Positions 41,293-52,262 of a stretch of 64,000 bases of DNA are shown here, piece by piece (position 1 is the first letter of the stretch; every line of letters begins with the position of its first letter). The translations under genes were made by a program, and so were the position numbers. The stretch comes from Pseudoips prasinana (lineage: Eukaryota > Arthropoda > Insecta > Lepidoptera > Nolidae): positions 5,647,001 to 5,711,000 of the forward strand of contig OX621234.1 of the NCBI GenBank assembly GCA_951640165.1, in the 5' to 3' direction. The notes under the pieces are model-generated. The model was not told the DNA's origin, made no database searches, and was given only the letters and a program-made list of their open reading frames with translations.

Positions 41293-43388
41293 GACCAGGG
41301 TAGAAGCGTTTAAAATTAATAAAAAGTGGAAAAAAATAATAGTAGGATGAAACCCATTAGAAAAGGAGGGGAATATTATAAAAATTAAAGGAAAAATAAT
41401 TTACGGGCGATCTGAGGTCGGGAAGGGGATGGGGGTGAGTTTTTAAGGGTAAAAAATGGTATTTCTCGATTTCCGGCAAAACTAAAAGTCCTATCGAAAA
41501 AAGTCACATGGCAAAGTTGTAGGTAATAAAAAGATCTAAAACTTTTGTATTTACACTTTTTTCACATAACCTAAAATTTATGTGAAAACTTCAAAAAACC
41601 AAGTTTTTGGTTTTTTATTTTTATCTTTTACATAAATTTTTATTTTTTAACAAAATTTGGTGAAAACTTACCTTTTTATGTCCCAAATACGCTGTAATTT
41701 ATTTGATTAAAAATATTTATTTTTTCACCTTATTTTGAATTAATATCGAAAAAACACCCTAATTTTCAATCGAAAAGTCACCCGTCAAAATATCAGCTTT
41801 TTTCAAAAAGTTGGTATGTTTTCTGTTCGTTGAAATCTCTTCTTTCCGATGGTGAAAAAAAATATGTATGTTACTGTAGTAAATTTTCACAGAAAATGCA
41901 AAAAATCGAAAATATTTAATTCGAATTTTTTTTTAAATTTATTATGAAAAAAAACATCTAAAAATGTGATTGCTGCAATTTGTTTCAATTAAAAAGTTGA
42001 TTTATTTAATGTTAATTATATTTATGTCATAGAAATCTCATTATATATAAATATAAATGTAAATCGTACAATTAAATGTTGTTAAACAACAAAATATTAA
42101 AGAAATAAATGTCAAAATGTATAAAAAATATATTATAAATATATTCAAAATCTATTTAAAATGTATAAATATATAAAAAATATGTATAGTAATTATATTT
42201 TTGATAACTAACTTTTGGCTGATTTTCATGTATATTTCATATATTTTGAATATATCTGAAATATATTTGAAATGTATAAAATATATTTGAAAATCGGCCA
42301 AACGTTTGTTATTAAAATATATTTACGATATATATTTTTTATAGATTTTTAATATATTTTTATGCATTTTGAAATATTTTTTTTTTAATGGGATTAACTT
42401 AATTTGTTTGTGCAAAATTAAGGAGATTATTATTAGTATGTATGTAGACCCAGACCCGCCTAGCCCCTTCCCCACTTCTCCATGAAATACCTTTTGATGG
42501 GCTACTATTTTTCGTAGTTCACTCAGGTATATAATTTATCTTAAAATATAAATAGACATCTACGCATATAATTTAAAGAAGATTCGACAACTTACTCCTA
42601 ATATTGTAGATGTCTTATTAAATATTAATTTGATTAACTTATTTGTTAGTTAATTATAGTAGTATATTTTTATTTGCATTTTTTTTTATCAATGTTACAT
42701 GTAATCTAATGTTTTTTGAGTAATTAAAGTGTTAATTTTAATAAATAGCTCAAAATTTTAGATGTAATTAAAAAAAGAAATCGTTTTTTTTTGCATTTTC
42801 TGAGAAGATTTACTATAGGTACATATATATTTTTTTTCACCATCGGAAAGTAGAGATTTCAACGAACAGAAAACATACCAACTTTTTGAAAAAAGCTGAT
42901 ATTTTCACGGGTGACTTTTCGATTGAAAATTACGGTGTTTTTTCGATATTAATTCAAAATAAGGTGAAAAAATAAATATTTTTAATCGAATCAATTACAG
43001 CGTATTTGGGACATAATAAGGTAAGTTTTCACCAAATTTCGTTAAAAAAGAAAAATTTATGTAAAAGATAAAAATAAAAAACCAAAAACTTGGTTTTTTG
43101 AAGTTTTCACATAAATTTTAGGTTATGTGAAAAAAGTGTAAATACAAAAGTTTTAGATCTTTTTATTACCTACAACTTTGCGATATGACTTTTTTCGATA
43201 GGACTTTTAGTTTTGCCGGAAATCGAGGAAAACCGTTTTTACGCTTAAAAACTCACCCCCATACGCTTCCCGAACTCAGATCGCCCGTAAATTATTTTTC
43301 CTTTCATTTTTATAATATTCCCCTACTTTTCTAATGGGTTTCATCCTACTATTATTTTTTTTTGTTTTAAAAATTATCGACCCTGGTC
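41293..43388. mobile_element. 2.1-kb non-autonomous element with terminal inverted repeats of about 610 bp
   Basis: Left repeat about 41293-41910 and right repeat about 42779-43388, both starting GACCAGGGT, sharing AATAATAGTAGGATGAAACC then CATTAGAAAA, TTTACGGGCGATCTGAG, TTCCGGCAAAACTAAAAGTC and CCGATGGTGAAAAAAAATAT in order and inverted. TA flanks both ends (41291-41292 and 43389-43390). The 870-bp centre is extremely AT-rich and non-coding. A TA target would fit a mariner-like or other TA-targeting class; the class is not settled. Arm similarity appears to be above 90 percent by eye. Confidence 0.85.
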
Positions 43389-43539
43389 TATATGGATAAA
43401 CATAACTATTGGCACCAACTTTAAATCTATTCATTTATAGTATAGTTGAAAAAATGTAAGTGATTTTAATTGGATCAGAAACGGTGTTCATACACGGCAG
43501 AAGTGAATCTTCCAAAAACTACAATTACAATTTACGAAA

Positions 43540-44110
43540 ATTGCACGTACGGAGGAGTATGAAATTTGGTACACTTAAATTCATATGAAGAAGGAGTGCG
43601 GAGAGCTAATATTATTATATAGTAGGCGTTATAAGTATGTTGCCTTATAACGCCTACTATCTATCATATAAAATACATCTAATAAAATCGTAGGAAAGTC
43701 AAAACTGTACATTGAATATATTTTTAAAAGGAAACTTGGGGCGTGATCTGCCATCGATATCGAAGCCACAAATATAGGTATTAGAATTTTTGTCTGTGTG
43801 TCTGTTTGTCTGTATGTATGTCCGGGCCAAATTCAAAAAGTACTGCATGGATTAAGTTCAAATTTTGCATGAATATTACTAGGAGTTCCGGTCAACATAT
43901 AGGCTACATATTATCACGCTATCACCTACGGGGGAGGAGCTGTGATTTATAAAATTTAACGCGGGTATAACCGCGGGGTTCAGCTAGTATAAAAATATTA
44001 GCACTGAAATACAGAGAAGAGATGACAAACTGAGTGTCAAAACTGAGATGTGAGTCTTTGACAATAGAACTTTAATGGTCGAATTTCTAACAAATGTGAT
44101 TCCTAATTTT
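43540..44110 (-). repeat. Rep-D copy split by a HelA Helitron
   Basis: The left part (GCACGTACGGAGGAGTATGA, GGAGTGCGGAGAGCTAATAT) ends in a 17-bp-arm hairpin (43619-43635 with 43644-43660, ATAGTAGGCGTTATAAG). The right part (GAAGAGATGACAAACTGAGT, TTTAATGGTCGAATTTC) follows the Helitron. Compare the intact order at 50730-51035. Confidence 0.65.
43678..43987 (+). mobile_element. HelA Helitron inserted in Rep-D
   Basis: Start TCTAATAAAATCGTAGGAAA (a possible alternative start at 43660), end GCGGGTATAACCGCGGGGTT then CAGCTAG. Confidence 0.87.
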
Positions 44111-44601
44111 AAAAAAAGGACGGGTTAAGCAATCGTCCGGTAAGGCAGTGGAAGCCTTCTAGGCTAACTGTAGGCGTCCAGTCAAATAAAGTGGATGCGC
44201 CAATAAGGAAGTATTTACACAAAACGCTGATTTGAATATAATGCGCATGCTAAGTGTATTTTAGCCCTAATACTCGCTGACCGTTACGTAGCTTATTAGA
44301 CGTCAGAGAGCCTTCATTCTAAAATATGCTTTATACTGAGATATTAGAGTTACTTTGTGCATATCAAGGTATATGCGTTGCAATGCTGTTTGCGCTTCAA
44401 AAAACTTCTAATTAGAGTTTTTAGAGACCAATTAACATGCACACATATTATTAGTGAATGTTAAAATTAAGAAAGTAAGTGTTGTAATGCCTTCGAAAGA
44501 AGCGAAATCTTTAAGAGGACATGCCTAAGTAATATAGGAAGTAACAACGCAACGGTCGAATCGGCTTTTATACCGCGACTCTGTTTAATCGTACAATACT
44601 A
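44111..44601. other. No recognised feature
   Basis: Unmatched sequence. Confidence 0.45.
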
Positions 44602-45022
44602 CTAGCTATACCCCGCGGTTTCACCCGCGTTATGACCGTTTTGGCGTAAAACAGAAATAAACATATATCCATACACCTATACTCACAAACTATCGCATTT
44701 ATAATTTTAGTAGCATGTGTATCTCTAGCGGTTTTGGCAGTGCACGCCGGAATAGCTCGCAGATGGTAGATATTTTCCTACTTACTTGACAATTATCGTC
44801 ATATTTCGGATAACTTACATAATATCTTTATTTTATTTGCATATTTATTTATTTATTATGTATATACATTTATTTATAAATTGTAGCCTATGTGTTATTC
44901 TGATGTATAAGCTATATTATTGTAAAGTTACATTAAAATCCATTCAGTAGCTTTTACGTGAAAGAGTAACAATCATCCATCCATACTTACAAACTTTCGC
45001 GTTTATAATATTAGTAAGATAG
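44602..45022 (-). mobile_element. Two HelB Helitron fragments in series
   Basis: 44602-44718 keeps the 3' end (CTAG, hairpin GCGGGTGAAACCGCGGGG) and the start. 44870-45022 keeps the start and interior (GCTTTTACGTGAAAGAGTAA, plus). Between them is 150 bp including a diverged TGACAATTATCGTCATATTT, which also occurs near the 37800 HelB. Confidence 0.72.
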
Positions 45023-45195
45023 TAAGATTAATAATTACTGGTTTAAAAAGATACATCCGACTCAATTGTTTTATAGAAGATATAACATAAATAGTGAACG
45101 AAATTTAAATAGTTAAGTTCCCATGTAGGAATAACGTTCAGGTGAAGAGTTATGTATGAGTACGTATTTCTTAATATAAAATATATAATAATAGA

Positions 45196-45278
45196 TTTTC
45201 AACTTTATCACTTAAGCATAGTTCACTTTCAATTGGGGAAATTTGATAGATTGGGGTAGCTTGATGTGCTGGCGTCTG
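45196..45278 (+). mobile_element. MITE-TA, copy 4, left arm missing
   Basis: The centre ACTTTATCACTTAAGCATAG and the right arm GGGGTAGCTTGATGTGCTGG then CGTCTG, followed by TA. It sits exactly where the Jockey reading frame ends, so it inserted into that LINE. Confidence 0.8.
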
Positions 45279-45279
45279 T

Positions 45280-47100
45280 ACAATCAACGGAGAAATCGCG
45301 TAACTTGATAACCTCTTTCTTTTGAAGTTGGGTAAAACGTATCTCTACTTTGGGTAATCTCACGGAACTTATCCAAAAACAAAACAAAGAAAACGCTGTT
45401 ATCAAAAAAAAATCGAAGCATACCATTGAATAATTAATTAGGTGTAGTGTACTATGGACTTCTTCACTAGTTCTATGAGCACTTCCTTGGTAATTAGGTC
45501 AAAACCAGTGGCTTTATAGTGTCGAGACATATTAATTGTTAAAATTAATACATCTTGGGGTCATTGGCCGAGTAAGGGGATCAGATTGTGATTCCTGTTT
45601 AGTGAAATGTATATGTCAATTTCGTCAGCAGCTGGCATAGCCACAATCTCTTTGGGAATATTTCAGATTTTTGTTGTCTTGTTGAGCCTAGGTACAGGCC
45701 TCATCGTTGATTGGGGGTTTTGTTTTTGGATCTTAGTACACACGGCGTTCAGTTTTCCCCAAAGAATAATTGTGGCCTTGTTGCAGTCCAGTTTAGTTTG
45801 GATAGATTGGTCTCTAGTAGTTTTAAGTGCACGTTTTACTTCTCTGGTGGCTTTGTTGCACAATTTATAGTACTTTCTGCGTCAAATTTTAGTGCAAAAT
45901 TCGACGAGACTTTGCCTCTATTTTCTGTTGGATAGTTAGATTTACTTATGCTGTATGGTGACAGCGGCGAAGATTAGAAAACCATCTCCCCATCTCATTT
46001 GTGAGGGGCGTAGAAGTCCACCCGAGGGAATATCTACCAGAGAACGGGCAGCAGCTTCCTTTTGTGTACTATGAGCATCTTACTGCGATCGCCAACCCGT
46101 CTGCCAAGCGTGGCAATGATGGCATATCCCCTCAAGATGATGTTTGGGGGAGGCTAGTCCAGCAGTGGACTTATTTGGCTTTAATGAAGAACTAGATTTA
46201 AAAGTATGATATCCTAATGTAGGTTGCAAACTACTGCATTTGTTAGTTCTTTTACCGCTTTTTCATGAATGCTTTTAAAGAAAATCTTCAAGTTGTACAT
46301 CTTCTCGACATATCTTGAAATGATGTCCAATTTGTGAGATTGACATAATTTTATGAAAAAATAGTAGTGCTTGCTGGAAGAATTGCTAAGATATGATTGG
46401 AGGAGCCATCTAGGCAGGATTCTATAACGAATCTATGAGAGCACGACATTACGATAGCTGTGGCATCTTGGCACGGTCTGTTGGACAGTGAGTTGGTTCA
46501 GCTATTGATAGAATTGCTAGTCTGCTTTTTGCGATGTATTGCATGCACCTTGCCTCTGGCTGGGACGAGACTGGATCTCTAGTGGATATGTTTGCCATTT
46601 GCCCAGTGTTCTCTAGTGCTGCTCGTGAATTTAACGTTTTGGTGGGCTATACACTGAGTATATCTTACAGCAACTTGTTTTGTCCCCTACGTAATTTATT
46701 TATGTCTTTATAGGTTCTGTTTTGAAGCTATGTAAGTCGTCATACTGCTAATCGAGGAATTAATTATATAAGCAGGTCTTCCGTGGGCGGTACCGTCGGT
46801 ATCCAACAGCATTTCCCCTTCAACTTTGCGAATTGCCAATCGTCAAGCAATACAAGCCAAAGCGATTGTCAATTTATGTTCCAAGCTTCAATTCGTCATT
46901 GTATAAGTTTATTAATGACCTTATTCATAATCACACCCTCTTTTTATAATTCCGTCTTTGGCCCTTTTGTCCCTGAAATTTGGTCCAGACTGTCAGGGTA
47001 TAGTCGTTTATTTAAAAATAAAATAACTACTAGTTCACCTTTACCTGCACTCGCCCCTTGTTCGGTGTCTCCAAATTTATGCTGTAGTCTATCATTTTAA
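45280..47100 (-). pseudogene. Degenerate Jockey-clade LINE ORF2 (endonuclease to start of reverse transcriptase)
   Basis: Read on the minus strand from 47100 leftwards, the following appear in the expected order but in shifting frames: IEAWNIN (endonuclease start, about 46880), DTDGTAHGRPAYIINSSI (about 46806), IYSVYSPPKR (46635-46660), AEPTHCPTDRAK (46467-46502), NLKIFFKSIHEKAVKELTNA (about 46300), NKATREVKRALK (about 45855) and KATGFDLITKEVLIELVKKS (45465-45515). This is the endonuclease, linker and first RT motif order of Jockey-type elements. Many stops and frameshifts, a SINE-6 insertion (45975-46192) and a MITE at the end make it non-functional. Confidence 0.68.
45975..46192 (+). mobile_element. 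SINE-6 inserted in the Jockey LINE
   Basis: CCATCTCATTTGTGAGGGGC, GAGGGAATATCTACCAGAGA then ACGGGCAGCAGC, CTGCGATCGCCAACCCGTCT then GCCAAGCGTGGC, ending GTCCAGCAGTGGAC in RTE-like 3' sequence. It interrupts the LINE between the NAVVC and CNKAT segments. Confidence 0.75.
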
Positions 47101-47289
47101 ATTAAAATTATTTAAAATATGTATTAGTTAAACCTTGTTACTTATTTAAGGATAATACGTGATAAGACATGCCGCACGTACTGGGCCATCGGCTTAAATC
47201 TAGTTCCTTATAATGCAAGTTTAAAATTATAATAGACTTCAATACTGTGCTATGAGGCTGGGCTGTGTGGCTGCCGCCAAAGAATAACG
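47101..47289. other. No recognised feature
   Basis: May include more of the upstream Jockey LINE, but no motif is recognised. Confidence 0.35.
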
Positions 47290-47513
47290 CCACCACATGT
47301 TATCCTATCGGGGCGTAGAAGTCGTCCCGAGGGAATATCTACCAGACAGCGGGTAACAGCGTCTCCCTGTGTACTGCGACCGCAAACCCGTCTGCCAAGC
47401 GTGGCGATTATGGCATATCCCTCCAAATGATGAACACAAATCCATTATGGAAATCTTTTGGGAGGCCTTTATCCAGCAGTAGACTTCATTCGGTTGAAAT
47501 GATGATGATGTGA
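47290..47513 (+). mobile_element. SINE-6 copy with RTE-type 3' end
   Basis: GGGGCGTAGAAGTCGTCCCG, CGCAAACCCGTCTGCCAAGC then GTGGCGATTATGGCATATCC, then GGGAGGCCTTTATCCAGCAG and ATGATGATGATG. The last 65 bp are the RTE 3' terminus in sense orientation. Confidence 0.75.
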
Positions 47514-47579
47514 CTTTAACCCTTAATTGTAAGCTTGTCAAGGTATATGACAAAAAGTGCTGGATAATTTTAATTATTT

Positions 47580-47730
47580 TTATATAATAACAAGTCAAAC
47601 GAGCAAGTGGGTCTACCGATGGTAAGTGATCACCACCGCCCATGGACAATCGAAACATTAGACGGGCCGCAAATACTTTAAGAAAGGAAACGGCTTGCTT
47701 CTTAATGGGTGCCTTGTTATACCGGATTGG
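47580..47730 (-). repeat. CATGGGCGGCGG-type repeat, inverted copy
   Basis: CAAGTCAAACGAGCAAGTGG, GGTAAGTGATCACCACCGCC then CATGGAC, CTTTAAGAAAGGAAACG. It is the inverse of 1975-2150. Confidence 0.5.
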
Positions 47731-48049
47731 AATCACCTCCGCAGTTAATTAGTTCCATAGAGCGTAAATTAAATAACGAATTATTTTATAAGTGTCATCA
47801 TGTTAGTTATTTGTTGTGTAAGAATGTCACCTTTACAGTTTGAGTTAAGAGTATTCCTTGGCTATGATTAGTACCTGTACGAAGCCCCAAACTTGATTAT
47901 GGCCCAGTGGTGCATTTTCAGAGGAGGAATTAGGAGAATACGAAACCTGATTTTGGTAGATATTGTTTCCACGTATATACTTGTGGGAAAAACGACACAA
48001 TTCTTGAAGGATCTTCTTTTAAATTTTTTAAACTTTTTTTTGATAAACT
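47731..48049. other. No recognised feature
   Basis: Unmatched AT-rich sequence. Confidence 0.4.
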
Positions 48050-48185
48050 ACGTACGCATTTATTTTATTTATTTAAACTTTAGCACAAAGTATATGTACA
48101 TAGGCGGACTTAATACCATAGGCATTATCTACCAGTCAACCATTGGGTGGTGCAGAGAGACTACGGTAGGTGCACTAAGATGTCG
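48050..48185 (-). mobile_element. LINE-V 3' end
   Basis: Minus strand: TAGTGCACCTACCGTAGTCT then CTCTGCACCACCCAATGG, GCATTAAGTCCGCC-like sequence and a TTTAAATAAATAAAATAAAT tail. It is the same as 57962-58105 in plus orientation. Confidence 0.65.
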
Positions 48186-48429
48186 AATGTAACTTTCTGT
48201 CTTGGTTTAACTATTTACATAAACACTATATATAACATAATAATACATACTAGTTCTACATATATACATACATAAATACAATATATACATAATATAAAAT
48301 ATACATACGGATACGATAGCTTTCCTATTGATTAGATGAAGTGATGTGATCACGAACCTTCTTTTTAAATGTATGCGCATTATGGCATCAATACTTGTGT
48401 TGCGGGGTACTTTTCAAACAAGACTTAAT
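48186..48429. other. Unrecognised, with a short SINE-3 remnant
   Basis: TTGTGTTGCGGGGTACTTTT then CAAACA at 48399 is a SINE-3 fragment. Confidence 0.4.
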
Positions 48430-48700
48430 TCTTAGCGTTCCATGGATTCACAGTGCGGAAGCCGGGTATATCGCGTGGTAGAGGAGGGAACACTCGACAT
48501 AGTCTGAGACTTGCGACTCAGATGTTGGTTTAAGGGGGCACCCTGTGATGCATCAACGCTCACCTTCTCTGTCTCTTATTGTTCTCCCCTCTTCCTAGCC
48601 AAATTTGGTAAGATCCTAACAATGCCGCTTTGGAGACTCGTTCTAATATAGAACTTACGGAAGTTCTTGATAATCCTAGGTCTTTTAATTTACGAACCAA
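48430..48700 (+). repeat. Rep-X dispersed repeat, uninterrupted copy
   Basis: CCATGGATTCACAGTGCGGA then AGCCGGGTATATCGCGTGG, TTGCGACTCAGATGTTGG, and CCTCTTCCTAGCCAAATTTG then GTAAGATCC. This is the empty-site reference for 3598-4000. Confidence 0.6.
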
Positions 48701-49083
48701 GTACTAACTGCTGTATATCGTCGTGCTAATTACGAAGAGGCGCCTTACAAACCGAGATTTTGAGTTGGCAATGAAATAATACAGTGGACGGATTGTATAC
48801 CGTAGTTGATCTTCCAAATGAAGCGGTATAACGCTCACGATCCGATTATGGGCCTCACAATAAACCAATTGTTTATCCAGCAGGGTATTAGCTTATACAA
48901 CTCGGTTATACTTAAAAATATACGTCAATTTAGATTACATTTTTTTTTTAAAGGCAACGCCCATATTCGCGTAATTAAACGCATTACTAACACATAATAA
49001 GATAGATATAAGTTTAACTACTCTGTCGCATTAGGCTCGCCTGTAAGGATAGAATAAGTTTTATGGTAAATAAATAAATAATT
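48701..49083. other. No recognised feature
   Basis: Unmatched. Confidence 0.4.
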
Positions 49084-49340
49084 GACGGATACCAAGTACA
49101 TCCAGACTCAAGACAACTATTTATGGGTCACACAAATAGTTGTCCTGTGCGGGTATCGAACCCGGGACACGAAGTGGCGAGGCCGCTGTATTGCGACGTG
49201 ACCATTACGCCACAAGTGCACACAACAGTTAATTAAAAAAAATAAAGAAACTCTTTTGATCCACACAAATAGTTGCCCTGTGCGGGAATCGGACCCCGCA
49301 CACGAAGTGGCGAGGCGACTGTCTTAACCGCCGCGCTTTT
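49084..49340 (-). mobile_element. Two SINE-3 head/body fragments in series
   Basis: 49084-49222 (CACAAATAGTTGTCCTGTGC then GGGTATCGAACCCGGG) and 49258-49340 (ATAGTTGCCCTGTGCGGGAA then TCGGACCCC) are both antisense SINE-3 heads separated by an A-rich spacer. 3' parts are missing. Confidence 0.75.
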
Positions 49341-49649
49341 TTTGCAGTTGCAGTAAATATTTAAAGAAACTCTTTAATGCCAAAACACGTATAATTACTT
49401 TTCTTTGATATAAAAATACAAAAAAAGAGAAAATTACAAATCTAAGATGTGAAAGTATTTCCTAGTGAATTTATACAAGTTGTTACATAAATAGTAGAAG
49501 AATTTTCGGGAGCGTCTTTTACCCAACAAACTTAACAATTTAAAGAAAATCAGTTCGTGAAATGGGAATTATTTCTTTGGTTGCATATGCAAAATTCATC
49601 AGCCGATCTTCATTTGTGTATGGGAAAGTCATCTTATTTTTGTGAATCT
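49341..49649. other. No recognised feature
   Basis: AT-rich, unmatched. Confidence 0.4.
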
Positions 49650-49843
49650 TTCTTTGATGAGCACGATGATTATTTGTTCTGTCTGGGTGTCATTTTTCTG
49701 TAATATGTAGATATGTATTTAGAGATCATTGACATGTACTTTTTTGTATATCAATGTTAGAGATACACAAGTGTGTCTATCAGTTGTCTGGTTGCCATAA
49801 TACAGGTTCTGCCCAGTTTGGGATTAGATGACCTTGTACTAAG
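49650..49843 (+). mobile_element. SINE-2-related copy, 3' portion
   Basis: TTTGATGAGCACGATGATTA then TTTGTTCTGTCTGGGTG, and TATCAGTTGTCTGGTTGCCA then TAATACAGGTTCTGCCC. It is a variant close to 51295-51415 and 63695-63832. Confidence 0.6.
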
Positions 49844-50135
49844 ATCATCATCATCATATCAGCCGATAGACGTCCCCTGCTGGACAAAGGCCTCCCCCAA
49901 AGATCTCCACATTTGCCGGTCCTGCGCTATCCAGCTATTTCCAGCGACCCTCACAAGATCTACGGTCCATCTTGTAGGAGGCCTGCCCTCGCTGCGTCTT
50001 CCGGTTCGTGGTTACCACTAAATAAATAAAATAAAATAAAAAAGGTTTTTATTCACGTAGACTTTAAAAAAGCGCTTGTAAATAGTCAGAACAACTCGAG
50101 AACCTTTCTGCCCCAGCGGCCGACGGCTCTAAGAT
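49844..50135 (-). mobile_element. RTE LINE 3' fragment split by a LINE-R 3' end (50016-50092)
   Basis: RTE antisense runs (CAT)n, ATATCAGCCGATAGACGTCC to TTCGTGGTTACCACT, stops, and resumes at ACTCGAGAACCTTTCTGCCC then CAGCGGCC. The uninterrupted order is seen at 32140-32180. The inserted 77 bp is a severely 5'-truncated antisense LINE-R with its AAATAAATAAAATAAAATAA tail, flanked by ACT on both sides. Confidence 0.8.
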
Positions 50136-50729
50136 ATTTATTTATTATTTTATTTATTAGTTGCATGTAGTCCCATTTACTCTGGAGGCAAGTGGAACTA
50201 CTTTTTTCAAACTCTTTCATGTTTTTTATTAAATTCGTTTCTGAATCCAAAATAGTTCAAGTGAAGCCTCAGGACAGGCCTAAGCATCACCACTTAATAT
50301 TATATTATATATTAATATATTCATTGTGTGCGACTGTGGACCCATGTTTACAGGAGTTGCAGTGGTGCACTTAAACATAAACAGATGACTAACTAGGCCC
50401 TTATCAGACCCTAGGGGTCGTTAGTACCCCTATGTATATACTTAATTTGCTATAATTTATTGAACTGTCAATTAAATTATGAATAAACAGTTACAATCAT
50501 AACTCGGCCTGTCACAGATTGTGAGAACTCCTTCCGCTGTTACTGTCAAGGAATAATTAATGCTCTTCTCTCTCATAATTCATCTTTGGTCTACGTGATG
50601 CACAATCTTTGGTATACGTGAGGCTTTGTGTGTGTGTATACGTGATACACACAAACACAGCAAAGCCAATAACACGGTTTACATACTTCGAAGTTTTGCC
50701 CGAAAAAACTAGCGCCTATAGCTGTTCTG
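50136..50729. other. Mostly unrecognised; short repeat at 50165-50270 shared with 58555-58640
   Basis: CTCTGGAGGCAAGTGGAACT and AAATTCGTTTCTGAATCC resemble CTCTGAAGGAAGTGGAACTA and AAATTCGTTGCAGATTCC at 58560-58635. Confidence 0.4.
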
Positions 50730-51035
50730 TAAAAAGGTACGCCTTTAAAATTTGGTACAGTTAAAGTTCATACGGAGAAGGAGTGCAGAAAGCTAACATT
50801 TATATATCATAGGCATTAGAACTAAGTAATTTTATAAATAAAACGTTAAACACATGCTGTTAAACAATATTTTCGACACAATGACATACTGACTCAGACT
50901 AGTAGACGGAGAAAAGATGACAAACTGAGTGTCAAAACTGAGAGCAAGTTAATATTAGTGGTCATTATTTTATTTTCTATCTATAGTCTTTGCTAATAGA
51001 ACCTTAATAGTCAAATTTCGAACAAGTGCGATAGT
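50730..51035 (-). repeat. Rep-D, uninterrupted copy
   Basis: GGAGAAGGAGTGCAGAAAGC then TAACATTTATATATCATAGG, GGAGAAAAGATGACAAACTG then AGTGTCAAAACTGAGA, CTATAGTCTTTGCTAATAGA then ACCTTAATAGTC. It serves as the reference for the split copies. Confidence 0.7.
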
Positions 51036-51059
51036 AAATATCTTGAGACAACTCATCTG

Positions 51060-51294
51060 GGGCTCTACCGGCTAAGTCGCCGAACATCGTTTTCGTGAAT
51101 GGCGTTCAAATAAGTAAAGGTTAAAAATGACTTAATCAATCGTTTAATCGGCTTCAACGTTCACAATCGATTCCGGACTATTTCTGACTAGTCATGGAAG
51201 CCGATTTAACGATGGATTAAGTCATTTTTAACCTTTACTTATTTGAACGCCATTCACGAAAACGATGTTCGGTGACTTAGCCGGTAGAGCCCCT
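51060..51294. mobile_element. Foldback MITE, arms of about 97 bp, copy 1
   Basis: GGGGCTCTACCGGCTAAGTC... (51060-51156) pairs with its inverse at 51198-51294 with roughly six mismatches around a 41-nt loop. A second copy of the same foldback lies at 58255-58452. No clear target duplication. Confidence 0.85.
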
Positions 51295-51415
51295 GATCCC
51301 AAACTAGGCATGACCTGTATTATAGCAATCAGACAACTGATAAACATACTTATATATTTCTAAATACTAACATTTTATAGACACAGAACAAATAATCGTG
51401 CTGATCACACAATGA
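51295..51415 (-). mobile_element. SINE-2-related 3' fragment
   Basis: CCCAAACTAGGCATGACCTG then TATTATAGCAATCAGACAAC. It is close to 63695-63832 in layout. Confidence 0.6.
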
Positions 51416-51644
51416 TGTTTATCTCCGAATATCTCCGAAACGGCTTCGCCGATTCCGACGCGACTTCGACTGCTTTGTTATAAGAAGGCACATAGGGCCT
51501 TAACTCTAGAACTTCCCACGGGACTGAAAAATAATGTTTATACTACCGAAGAATTTAGGCTAATATTTAATAGTAATAGTTGTGGAGATCTTTGGGAAGG
51601 CCTTTGTCACGCCGTGGGCGTTTTTAAAGTTTTACCTTTTGTAT
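51416..51644. other. Unrecognised, with a Helitron-like phrase and an RTE scrap
   Basis: CTCCGAAACGGCTTCGCCGA then TTCCGACGCGACTT resembles the interior of HelC. TTGTGGAGATCTTTGGGAAG at 51581 is RTE-derived. Confidence 0.4.
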
Positions 51645-51770
51645 GTTACTGCAGGGGCAATAGAAAGAGATGGGATCAAACATATTCTTACTCCCTTTCT
51701 CTCATAGCAAGTAACATTTCGTATATCTAAGTTTACTTCAGTCGTGTTGTCTAAAGTGCACTCGTTTTTA
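51645..51770 (+). repeat. Rep-Y, 3' half
   Basis: TTCTCTCATAGCAAGTAACA then TTTCGTATATCTAAGTTTAC, TCAGTCGTGTTGTCTAAAGT. Confidence 0.55.
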
Positions 51771-51854
51771 TAATTCTAAAACAAAGACACCTAAGGGTAA
51801 TCCTTAAAAATACTCTCTTTAGGAGGCTTCACTCCATAGACAGACACGTGAGTT

Positions 51855-51990
51855 TAATAATATCCTTGGACATTATTCACACAAGGCCATGGGATCCCAA
51901 CCTTAGCACACCTTGTACTATGGAAACCAGATAACTGATATACTACATTTCTTTTGTAAATCCTCGTACATACTTACATCTATGTAAGAT
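51855..51990 (-). mobile_element. SINE-2 3' fragment
   Basis: AATAATATCCTTGGACATTA then TTCACACAAGGCCATGGGAT, GTACTATGGAAACCAGATAA then CTGATATACTACATTTC. Confidence 0.72.
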
Positions 51991-52107
51991 AGGACCCAGT
52001 GCCTACCGCTTTTTATGGATGGTTGATCAAAACTAAAGTATTTATTTTACCGTGTACCTTTTTATTTTCCTACATATAGTCTGTTAAAACGTGGCTTGTA
52101 CTTTGTA

Positions 52108-52242
52108 CAGACGCCAGCACATCAAGCTACCCCAATCTGTCAAATTTCGTTTATAGATTTTCAGCTTTATTACAAAATCATAAGGTTCACTTTCAATTGG
52201 GAAAATTTGACAGATTAGGGTAGCTTGATGTGATGGCGTCTG
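52108..52242 (+). mobile_element. MITE-TA, copy 5 (complete)
   Basis: 135 bp flanked by TA, ends CAGACGCCAGCACATCAAGC and GCTTGATGTGATGGCGTCTG, centre TTTATTACAAAATCATAAGG. It lies 20 bp from the palindrome at 52263. Confidence 0.87.
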
Positions 52243-52262
52243 TACATAATGTGATAATGTTT

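Noticed and set aside
41083..41313. 76-codon frame next to the long-TIR element as its transposase
   Set aside because: It lies mostly outside the terminal repeats and has no transposase motif.
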